Below, piece by piece: positions 48,901 through 59,700 of a stretch of 64,000 nt of DNA. Positions within the stretch are counted from its first letter, which is position 1; the number at the start of each line of letters is the position of its first letter. The notes under the pieces were generated by a model. That model saw only the letters and a list, made by a program, of their open reading frames with translations. It did no database searches and was not told the DNA's origin. Source of the DNA: Bugula neritina (taxonomy: Eukaryota > Bryozoa > Gymnolaemata > Cheilostomatida > Bugulidae); NCBI GenBank assembly GCA_964035545.1, contig OZ037771.1, positions 5,636,628 to 5,700,627 on the forward strand. Reading direction: 5' to 3'. The position numbers and the translations under genes were made by a program.

Positions 48901-49696
48901 GGCCCTGTTCCGCCCATCATCTGTCCAGCTCCAGCCATCATTGACCCAGCTCCACCCAATTGCTGTACTCTCCCACTACCCAGCTGTGGGTTATTGCCAT
49001 TTCCAGACATAGTAGCCCTTAGAGGACCAAGCTGGGGCCCAATACCACTCATATGCTGCAAATTTGTTGGTGCAGCAACTACATTAGTAGTATTATAGGC
49101 ATCTATCTCCGATGTACCTAAATACATTCCACAAAGATCAGCTTGGCATTAGTACTAGCATTACATTGTATCATCTCCAATAAGCAGAGATGAAATCAAA
49201 TTAGTTGATGGAATGCATTGGGACAGGTATAGACCAGTGCTACATACTCTAGTAAACCGGAAGCAAAACGAGATGCCAGTGCAAATACTTTTATTGTCGG
49301 TAAATTAATGGAATCTCAAGATACAAGTACTAGGTGGCAGTACACCTAGTAATTTTACAAGACTGGCAGCATAGTTATTGCAGTCTGTTAGCAAATGAGA
49401 TTGAAGGGTTTTTTTTATCAAACAGTCTGACAAGCTAATAGATTATAATCTAAAATGACCAAAACGACGAAAAACTAAAAACAAATGAAATTATATATTT
49501 TGGAGTGAACATGAACACTGAAATAAATCATACTTAATTTATTTATTTTTTAGAACACGGTATGATATATCCCAGTTCTAAAACTTAAAAACTAATGGTT
49601 ATCACACGTACCAGTTTCTTGAAGGTCCATGTCATCTGAAGATGTTACAATCGGAGGTCTACCCTTGTTACGGTTAAAATGCAATGGTCCGTCCAT
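42977..49696 (-). CDS. ENOX: Ecto-NOX disulfide-thiol exchanger (ENOX1/ENOX2 homologue)
   Basis: A complete gene. Exons on the minus strand: 49612-49696 (ATG at 49696), 48696-49117, 48244-48466, 47811-47900, 46952-47185, 46718-46849, 46440-46520, 45802-45908, 45307-45424, 44993-45159, 44399-44443, 43705-43927, 42977-43194 (stop). Phases agree throughout and total 2145 bp (714 residues), against a little over 600 in human ENOX1/2. ENOX proteins are cell-surface hydroquinone/NADH oxidases with protein disulfide-thiol interchange activity. Family marks: REKPPGCKTLFIGGLPE opening the RRM, DYATARDDQYEWEC, RPPSPP, KVWDHFSKPQRKN, ENDSLKCQLEAYKNE (coiled coil), NIHPFGASVDSI near the C-terminus. Exon 2 is an unusual Met/Gly-rich repeat. 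The ATG exon seems to begin at a TTTTAG acceptor near 49708, so a non-coding first exon lies upstream. AATAAA is at about 42790-42795. Confidence 0.93.
43410..43685. repeat. 48-bp minisatellite in the last ENOX intron
   Basis: Roughly six units of CTATAGCATGTTATGTTGAG followed by TAGAGTGCAGTATATGATATATT. The array ends about 20 bp from the donor of exon 43705-43927. Confidence 0.85.
48796..48950 (-). repeat. In-frame Gly/Met repeat inside ENOX exon 2
   Basis: Units of eight codons (GGAGQMMG and GGAGPMIG alternating) repeat about seven times in the coding frame. Vertebrate ENOX proteins also have a Met-rich N-terminal part, so this may be a lineage-specific expansion of it. Confidence 0.75.
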
Positions 49697-49708
49697 AATG
49701 ATAACCTA

Positions 49709-51179
49709 AAACCAGAAATTGAATCAACATTTTAGCTTGAAGACTTTGACATTTCTATTAGCAATATTATATTAGAAAATCTAAAAAAAAATTACTTTAA
49801 TAGTTTTATTTACTTGTTCAACATGGTCATACTAAACATTTCAATTTATTTTCCAATTATACAATGATGATTTGTGATTAGGGACTGAAAATAAACATTA
49901 TAAAGTATGATTGATAACACTGATCATAGTTATCATAATAATTGCTTGAATTTGTGATATGTTGCTAAGTAAAGAATATCCGCTAACAGGCTTATATTTT
50001 CATAACTCACTTCACTTTTTAAGTCAGAGAATGAACTGAAATAAAACAATGCTTAACATTTATATATAAGTATTACATAAGATAATGGTTGTGTGTATTC
50101 ACATACGATAACAATAAAAACAATCAAATTGAAAATAAACACAATATTCTCATTCTGTTGGTTGTATTATATTATAATACAACCAACAGAATGAGAATAT
50201 TGTGTCTGTCACAGTCAAGCAATAGATAAGTTTCTAAATTAAAAAGGAACTTTCTATAAGCAGACGGCTAGCTTGATATTTAGTTAATAGATATGTTTTG
50301 ATTGGCTGATGAGGGAGCAAATCACATCAGCTCCCTTTATATTATTACTATTGCCGCGAAAACAATCGCATTTAGTTTCACTACTAGAAAAATATGTAAA
50401 AATGAAAATGACGCTTATATAGATTTATCAACAATGTAATTTGAGTGGAGTGACTTCATTCATAAAGATTCACCAAGCTTAAGCCATGAAACTGAAACTG
50501 TAAATGTTGGTGCAATTTAATGTGCGAGTTGAAGCGCACATGTGCACCGACAGTCAAAGACATCAACATTAACTTGTGCGTTTAGAATTATTAAGCCAAT
50601 CATGGCGCTAACTTATTAGCTAATCACAAAATAAATAAAAATTGAATGTCAAGTCAGCCGACTGCATATACAACAACCTAAAATGAAAATAAAAATGGGT
50701 TACAGAATAAAAGCAATATCATTATTACAAAATGAATATCATAATCAATGAGTGAAACTTAATGGTTGGTGTTATAAGTTATTAGTCTAATGACCGTAAA
50801 CTGTTGAGTGTAACCAGTGTAATGATTTAGACTATAAGTATAATAATTATAATACTTATTACTTAGTATACCAATAGGATTATAACTTATTGATGGCTTA
50901 TACCTATGAATACCTTGAAAACATAGAACACTTGGAAAAACTCAAGGTTAATAGAAGTGCCTCTTTTGTTTTACAGTGTAGACTAAAAAAAGTTAGGTGG
51001 TAATTGGGTTGATAATTGTTTTTTTATATATGGACCCTCTGATGTCTCTAATGGTTCATGGTAAGAAACTACCATAGTATACTTGTGAGTTAGCATACAT
51101 AAATGTGGTTATTGCCATATTTTGGCGATCTCGTGTGATTTCATCGTATGTCATTGTCAATATTGAGTGTTGTTCTTTC
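49709..51179. other. ENOX upstream region
   Basis: No coding sequence recognised. It should contain the ENOX promoter and a non-coding first exon. Apart from the palindrome at 50139-50205 I see no motif I can defend. Confidence 0.4.
50139..50205. repeat. Perfect 67-bp palindrome
   Basis: Left arm ACACAATATTCTCATTCTG and onwards, mirrored exactly on the right with almost no spacer (centre about 50172). It lies about 0.45 kb upstream of the ENOX start exon. It may be a MITE remnant or a cruciform-forming sequence. Confidence 0.9.
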
Positions 51180-52055
51180 TTCTTGCAAAATTTTCATGAG
51201 GAAATAGTCGGTGAGCTCTGCATCTCTGTTTGAGAGGCTGAAGGCCAAGCTGAGAGCATGCTTCGGTGACACCTTTTCATCCTTTTAATCCAGCAATAAA
51301 CCTCACTGCCCTGTGCTGGTAACATTTCCAGAGACTCAATGTCTTGCTAATGTTGGATCCTACACGGCATCTGCGTACTCGAGAATAAGACGACACAGAC
51401 TAGTGTAAGCCAGTAGCTTACCTTCTCTGGAGGCCTCATGTAGAACGTGTTTAATTGCTCCCGGAACTTTTGGGGCCATATCCTTTTTAAGTGTAATATG
51501 TTGATCAAATTTAAAGTTTGACTGCATTACGACCCCCAGTTATGTTATTTTGTCCACTCAATCCATCTCTATCTTTCCTAGCTTGTACAGGTCTGTAATT
51601 TTGATTGCCAATCGCTATGATTTTTCATTTACTTTCGCTGAAAGGCATTTTCCAATCAACTGACCATTTGTGCATGGCATTGATGTTGTCTTGAAATCTT
51701 GCAGCATTTTCCTTTGTGCCAACAGCCTGATACAGTAGTGTATCATCAACATAAAGGCTTACACTGCAGTTTAATTTTAGTGGGAGATCATGAATGTATA
51801 TTAAAAATAGTGTTGGACCTAGAAATGTACTTTGTAGAACCCCTGAGGTCACTTCTAATTCTAAAAAAAAAATTGTTTTTTTTATCAACTACTTTTTGTT
51901 ATTTATGCCTCAAAAAATATTGAATCCAGTTTAGCAGTTGTGGATGTATTTCTGGTATTACTATTAGTTTTAATTTTTGCATTAGTAAAGCATGAGGTAC
52001 CTTGCCAAAAGCCTTCTTAAAATCAAGTACCACAACATGTGTCGTTTTCATTGTT
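51180..52055 (-). pseudogene. Non-LTR retrotransposon reverse transcriptase relic
   Basis: Minus-strand pieces in several frames give the order of an RT domain. VLDFKKAFGKVPHALL (motif A Asp) comes first, then LLNWIQYFLRHK, GVLQSTFLGPTLFLIYIHDL (normally GVPQGSVLGP), and YVDDTLLYQ (catalytic YxDD). Further down come LLAYTSLC and SLEMLPAQG-like thumb/C-terminal remnants. Frameshifts and stops show it is dead. It is of the Jockey/CR1/L2-like class by motif style; the exact clade is not determined. Confidence 0.8.
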
Positions 52056-52947
52056 TCTTTATTTATCGCCGGTTCGAATTCATGGCAAAAACTCAAACTG
52101 AAACCGGGAGTGAGAATCAGAATGAGCGTGAGTATCACTATCACTATCAGTACGAAACATTCAATATTAAATTTAATATAAAATAAAAATTTAAAACTAA
52201 AAATTAAATACAAATTAAAATAATAATAGTAATGCAATACTAATAGTGATACCAATACTATTAGTAAAACTAATACTTATAGTAATAGTAATACTAATTG
52301 TAATACTGAGTAATACATATACTCATAGTAATACTAATACTAATAGTAAATGTAATACTGAACTGAAAAAATACATTTTCACAAAAACAAAAATTAAAAT
52401 CTTACATTTACAATGCTGAATGCACGATAACAATTGTGCACTTTTTTCATATATAGATGTTAAACTGTGGCGTCATTTTTATTCATTTGAAAACAACAAT
52501 AAAATTAAAAAGCTAGCCTATCAGTATCACTCTATCACTAGGCAATGCCATTATCATTATGATTATGATTATAATTTTAATTTGTACTAATTAGTACAGG
52601 AACCGGAAATAAGAAATTTGTATTTTTAATTACAAGATTGTTATGTTGGACTCGTGATAATATCATGATATTATTCAAAAATTCCAAACACTGAACTAGA
52701 AAAGGAATAATATCTTTTCCAGTTCATTAGATCCAAATGTAGAGTTATTTTCTTAAAAAGGCTGACAACTAAACTGATTTATCATAGCTCAATGCTGTTC
52801 GTGATTGACATAAAACTTATAATCTATGGATCCTAGGCTGTTATCAAATAGCAAATAATATATAGCCTGTTAAACTTACCAAATAACCAGCAAACCTACA
52901 AATACAATAATGTTACAAGTCGTAATCAATGTTGATAAAATACGTAC

Positions 52948-53256
52948 CTAGTTAGGCTCGCAAGCTGCTGCCAGCTCCCGCCATAGCGCGGGCTCTTTCA
53001 ATGTAATAAACGGGGCTCCGAGAGCTACCTCGACTAAAATTAAAAACCTATGTTAGAAACATTGAAAGTTGCTAGTATTACTTTATTGGTATTACAAAGT
53101 GAAAGTCTAATTAGAAATTAGATTTAGTGCATGATCATCTCAATTTCTCCACTACTGCAAATATCGTTAGAGGATAGCTATGGAGTATAGCCACTAGAGG
53201 CTTCCCTATGGTGTTACTATTAGACATACCATTACCAGTTGCTGCGGAAGTCCTAC
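52948..53256 (-). CDS. Possible two-exon coding fragment, unrecognised
   Basis: Two minus-strand segments, 53230-53256 and 52948-53033, each follow an AG acceptor (TTTCAG and ATTTTAG). The first ends at a GTATGTC donor. Joined, they keep one frame: GRTSAATGN then VEVALGAPFITLKEPALW and RELAAACEPN, ending TAG at 52948-52950. They are GC-richer than their surroundings. No upstream exon was found before the RB1-like gene, and I do not recognise the sequence. It may be a gene remnant or part of a repeat. Confidence 0.3.
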
Positions 53257-53269
53257 CTGAAATAATAAT

Positions 53270-53610
53270 ATTTTATAAACCAAAAAAATAAAATAATTAA
53301 ATACTAAAACTAAAACTAAAAGTAAATACAATTACTGAATTAGTATTACTAATAATAATACTTGAAGTTAGTCTTGTACTTATACTTATAGATAATAGTT
53401 ATACTATAAGTTAGAGTATAAGTATAATATTACTGTGTTAGTATAAGTATTACTATTACTATTAATATTATAACATTATAAATCATTATGATTATATTTT
53501 TATTTACTTTTACTTTTAGTTTTACAGTTTGAATTACTATTACTGAGTATTAGTATTAATATTAGTGAGTATTACAATAACTATAAGAATAACTATAACA
53601 ATTAATATTA
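53270..53610. repeat. Degenerate AT-rich simple sequence (ACTAAT/AGTATT motifs)
   Basis: Imperfect runs of AATACTAAT, AGTAATACT and similar words, like those at 52210-52350. This is low-complexity DNA just upstream of the RB1-like start. Confidence 0.6.
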
Positions 53611-53762
53611 TTAGCGATTTAGTTTTATAAATAGTGTAACTGTAAATGATAATCATAATGATGATGATTACAGATTGTGATAGTGATACTCATACTACTA
53701 CTAGTTAACATCTAATAACCCGGTTAACGTACTTATTTTTATTTATTGTGATAACCTAGCTG

Positions 53763-56700
53763 ATGAATATGGATAATTTAAAGGCTCTTTATCAACAAAC
53801 TACAAGCAGGATCAAGCTTAGCAAAGCCATCAACCAAAAAGCATGGCAATCATACAAGCAAGTGTATGATCTCAATGAAAACCTTCTCTCTGTAAGTTAC
53901 CTTCCTTCTATTTCTGTGAAAATCGTTCAATGCAGTTCAAGCATTTTCATCTCACTTCTGTACTTGTGATCTAGGAAAGTCCGATGGAGTGGTTTGTCGT
54001 GCACATTTACTTAGCTTTGTTAGAGCAAGTGATCTCAAGTAAGCAAGTCACTAAGATGAATACCTCTGTCACTGTCTCCCTTCTCCTTAACATCAGTAAG
54101 ATGCAGTAAGTCTAGTCACTCTAGCACTCAAATTTGTGTGCTATGAATACGTTCCTTTCCTTTACATTGCATATGAATTAACCTATACACTTGCTTCAGC
54201 TGCAAAGAATTTATAACAAAGCTGAAGTATACGATGGAACAGAAGTTATCCTCTCCTCTCACTGAAGATATAGTTAATGAATTGGTGCGGAATTACATAC
54301 TCACAGCGGCGCTCCATGACAAGTTTTCAAAGTAAGATGACTCAGCATGTTTCTCTCTGCTGTAAACATTTTTATTGTTGCAACAATATTTATTAACAAA
54401 GCTAAGGAGCAGCCATGGCCTAGTGGTTAGAGTGTAAGCCTGGTGTGACATAGGTCTTGGGTTCTAGTCCAGGCCGTTGGTGATGTCAGAAAAATCATCT
54501 GAATATAAGCGTCTGTGCTTCAGTAAAAGGGGCATGGTATTTCGACTACTTCAAACTCTCATAATCAGGGATTTTCACAGGGATGGACACTACAAACTAC
54601 TGCGAGTGTATTTATTATTAAAGCTAGGAAGAATGAGAAAGTTACTAGGTTATAAGTTTTTTAAGGCCACAGTTTGAGCAACAGCTGTACATACAATTTT
54701 CTTTTCTCTGCAGAGTGGCAGCATGTGTAATGAATATATCGTGCTGCCTGCTTTCAAGTTTTTGTTTTCTCAAACTTTAGAGTATTTGCTGATATCTTTG
54801 TGGAGGAACCCTCCATGTCACATGATCTATCACATGACCAGACTAGGCCAAACTACCACCAGCTTTTGCTGGAGAAAAAGAAACAGATTTGGTTGCTCTA
54901 TTTACTAGCAAAAGGTATGAGTTCTAATGGTAATGTATGCCAGTGATGTGTTTTAGGCAAGTAACACTAGTCTACCAATAAGTGTTCAGCCTAGTGTCTA
55001 GCTTAGACTATGGTATATATGTTTATGTTATAGAGGAAACTTCCTTTGACACGTCTGAACTCATCACCTCCTTCTATGTGCTCATCTGCTGTTTCATACC
55101 AGCCATCAAGTCTACTCCTGCTTTTCTTCTGAAGTCTCCATGGGGTAAGGGTTAGCTTTACATACAGCCATAAATGTTTAATTCTTTTCATTCAGAATGA
55201 GTTTTAGAAAGGTAATTATTCTGTTATTTTTACTTCTGTTTTCTTATATTTTTACGCACCAAACCACTATCACTATGCGTTGCTTCTTTGCCTCAACTGT
55301 TGAATATGAATTGTATGGCTAATAGAGTCAAGGTTTCTGTATTTATATAAGCTGTATTACTAATGTATTTAAGGTTTATGTGTAATATAAATAATAGTTA
55401 TTTGAGTGGTAGATTCAAAGTTTATGCATATTGTATGCTTTGGGTATTGTAAAGTATTTATTTAACTTGTGATGTTGCTTTATTTTGGATTTTTTAATTA
55501 CATTTTTTGTTTGTGTTGGCCCAACTGATGTCAATGTATTATACAGTTTACAGTATTTCTGCTCTTATCAATACTTGAATTTGTCTGTAGACAGTTAGAT
55601 TACAACCATCAGGGTGTTTTAGGTAGTCTGTGTGATAATCTCAGTAATGACCAGACGCAGGTTCATCTCGCTCTCATGAAAAAGCTCTGCTCAGACTACA
55701 AGGTAGACTTAGGTGAAGTCTTGGGACCAATCTTCCAGTCTAACCAATGGGTATGTCTATAGAGCAGGCTGTTTGCACCATTTTTCACAGGTCACGCCCC
55801 TTTTCAGCTGCTTGCTTTAAAATCCTATAAGCATTAGTTTTATAAGCAGTCTGGTATTGGTGCTATAATTAATATTTTCAGCTGGGTTTATATTAAATAT
55901 ACTTATACTACTGGGTCATTCCACGTCAACTCAACCGATGGCCCACGCCTTTGCGTCTCAGATTTTGTTCATATTTACACCAAATGGACCTACACATGTC
56001 CTGAGTACTATTCTTGAATATTTCTGGCTTGAAACAAAAACTTTTTGAGAAATGACTATTTTCATGAACAAAGGTTGGGAAAAATTTTGAGGAAAATTTG
56101 CAATTTTTACTTTTAGACCAATTTGTAAACGTCCATATCTCAATCATTTTTTTAGACTGAGCTTTAAAATTTGGTGTGTGATTTGATAAAACCTATCAGT
56201 TTGCACTGGTAGTAACACATATTGCAGAAAACTTTGTGTGCATATATGCTAAGCCATTGAATATTGGCAAATTTTTGTGAATTTTGAAAAATTTCGAATA
56301 TTTGCCACATCACAAAAGGCGTTAATTTTTATTTTACTTCCATAAATTTTTATCCATAAATAGTTGATTATGGTGACTTTATACTCCTTAATTTGTGTAA
56401 TTTTGAAAATAATATTTTTCGAGATATAGACACCCAAAGTGAAGAAAATGTGAAAATTCGCCCAACTTCACAAGAATGTAACCCGATGTTTGAATATGTT
56501 AATATTTTTTAAACAAGAATTTTCTGTAACGTCATTTAGTTTATTTTGTAGATTCATAAATTTAAACGCCCTTATATTGTCCAAACTTAAAGTAAATCGC
56601 ACGGAAAAATGGTATGTGTATGAAAATCGGCAAAATGCAATTTTTCAATATAATATGTTGGGATCATACATTTTTTATCATTCATATTGTTCAAAATATC

Positions 56701-59700
56701 AGGTAGATACATATATGTTTCCTATATATGTCAAATCTACTGAAGATTACAATAAAATCTGATTTGTGTGTAATAGCGTAAGAAAAATTCTGCCGATATG
56801 CATTATATGATATTCCCATTAAGTTTCAGGTAGCAATTGTTATTTCTGTGAGTGAATGGTGTGAAACAGCTGAGATTTTGCTGGAATCAAGTACATTAAG
56901 TAGCTGAAGCAAGGTTGGCTTAAAAAACATGCCTAAATATAACACCCTGGCCCTGAACACAATGGGCCTAATTAATTGAATGACGATGGTGTTTAATACA
57001 TGCCGGAAATAATTGTGTCTTTTAAAACAGATGTGCCTAAATATAGCAGAATGGCCCTGACCTCGCCCTAATATGGTCAGTACTGGTTAAAGAATCAAGT
57101 AATTGGCCTCATGCCATGTCTAATGTTCATCCTGAAAAAATTTACAACTCTTTTTTTCATAACTGGAAACAATGGTCTTCCAACTTTAATATCTGGTTCA
57201 GGCAGAATTCCTTTTGCAGTCTTCTGGCTTGCTGTGCAAGGTAATTGTTGGGTTTTTACATAAGCTGGAAAAGCTTTTCCCTAATACATGATAGCTTTTC
57301 ACATATCATCTCAGCTATATTATGCTTTTCCATTTTCATTATAGCTAATACACAAAAGCTAGCATTTTTACGACTATAAAGACCCGGCAGTTTTTTTCTT
57401 ATCCATACTTGCATTTCACACTTGTACTGGCAACTTGTAACTCACGAGATAACCTTTTTTTACGGTGCTATTTCTTCAGTCTGCTACTATAATAAATATT
57501 TATTTCTCTAACTTAAAACACAACGATAATTGTTTACTCCAAATTCTATAGATGTCTTATCAATGGTCCAGCTTTCTGGTGCCAATGTCAATAACTGGAC
57601 CTTCTTTTGTCCCAAAGAAACTTTCACCTTATTCAAGGAACATATTAATATGTTCAAATCTTTATGATTAATAGGCTTTATACAGGCATTTGCTGCTTCT
57701 GGGTGGAGTTCCTCTCCCTCTATACTTGCAACTGTGGCAACCTTCTTAGCAATGACCTCCTCCACTTGATTCTGTTTTTTCCCCATAGTTCACTTTACTG
57801 GAAGGGCTAATTTTTGGGGCTCTCCTGGTATAATTCTACTCTTTTGAACTGTAGAAACTGAGAGAAACTGCGCAATATTAATTGCTTTAAAAAAAGCTGA
57901 GCTCTCAGAATACTCTCAGGAAACTAAAAGTGATGCATTTCTTGAAGTTGAGAAGGAAGCACAGACACTAAACACTGGAATGACAGAATTGGAAGCTTCT
58001 CCCGTGAAAGTTGCAAAATTAGCCCATCCAGTAAAGTGAGCTATAGGAAAAGAAAACAAAAGAAAGTGCAGGAGGTCATTACTGAAAAGGTAGAAACAGT
58101 CTTGGGTATAGATGAAGAAGAACTCCACCCAGAAGCAACAAATGTCTGTATGAAGCGTAGTAATCATAAAGATTTGAAAAAATTAGTATGATCCTTGAAT
58201 AAGGACACGGAAGTTTTCTTATGACTAGAGAGGGTCTAGTTATTGACATTATCTAGAAAAGCTAGACCATCGATAGAACAGCCATAGAATTTGGAGCAAA
58301 CAATTACCTGGCCCAGCAAGCCAGAAAACTGCAAAGAAAATTCTGTTTGAACTAGATGGTAAAGTTGGAAAACCATTCTCTCCACATTCAAAAGAAAAAT
58401 TTGTAGATTTTTTCAGGATGATGAATATTATTCTTAGCCTGGGCAAATTACTAACCTGATTAGGGTGAGGTTAGGACCATTCTGCTATGTTTAGACAGGT
58501 CTATTTCTAAAGCCACAATTGTTTTCAGCATGCATTAACCCCCTTGTTGACCTAATTCGGACTATTGTATTCAGGACCCTGGTGTTATATTTGGGTATGC
58601 TTTTTAAAGCCTTCCTTGCCTCAGGTACTTAATGTACTTGATTCCAGCAAAATTTCAGCTGTCTCACACCATTCACTCACAGAAATAACAATTGCTACCT
58701 GAAACTTAATGAGAATATCATATAATGCATATCGGCAGAATTTTTCTTACGCTATTACACACAAATCAGATTTTATTATAATCTTCAGTAGATTTGACAT
58801 ATATAGGAGACATATATGTATCTACTTGATATTTTGAACAATATGAATAATAAAAATTGTATGATCCCAACATATTGTATTGAAAAATTGCATTTTGCCG
58901 ATTTTCGTACACATACCATTTTTCCATGCAATTTACTTTAAGTTTGGACAATATAAGGACGTTTAAATTTATGAATCTACAAAATACACTAAATGACGTT
59001 ACAGAAAATGCTTGTTTGAAAGATTTTACTGTATTCAAACATCAGGTTACATCCTTGTGAAGTTGGGCAAATTTTCACATTTTCTTCACTTTGGGTGTCT
59101 ATATCTCGGAAAATATTATTTTCAAAATTACACAAATTAAGGAGTATAAAGTTACTATAATCAACTATCCATGGATAAAAATTCATGAGAGTAAAATAAA
59201 AATTGACGTCTTTTGTGATGTGGCAAATATTCGATTTTTTTCAAAATTCACAAAAATTTGCCAATATTCAATGGCTTAGCATATATGCACACAAAGTTTT
59301 CTGCAGTACGTGTTATTACTAGTGCAAATTGATAGGTGTTATCAAATCACACACCAAATTTTAAGGCTCAGTCTAGAAAAATAATGGAGATATGGACGTT
59401 TACAAATTTGTCTAAAAGTAAAAATCGCAAATTTTCCTCAAAATTTTTCCCAACCTTTGTTCATGGAAATAGTCATTTCTCAAAAAGTTTTTGTGTCAGG
59501 CCAGAAATATTCAAGAATAGTACTCAAGACATGTGTAGGTCCATTTGGTGTAAATATGAACAAAATCTGAGACGCAAAGGCGTGGGACTTTCTGAAATTT
59601 GGTTGATTTGACGCGGAATGACCCTACTAGATTTGTCTTCGCTTTTCGAAAATCTGTTTCAATGACATCCATAAAGTGTATTGCTTTGTCAAGATATGCT

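Noticed and set aside
50340-50360. GCCGCGAAAAC as an E2F site for the ENOX/RB1 head-to-head pair
   Set aside because: A single near-consensus word in 4 kb is expected by chance, and the distance to either start is large.
56249-56437. Pairs of similar small frames at 55926-56762 and 58766-59611
   Set aside because: They are mirror images in the inverted arms of the foldback transposon. They are AT-rich and have no family resemblance.
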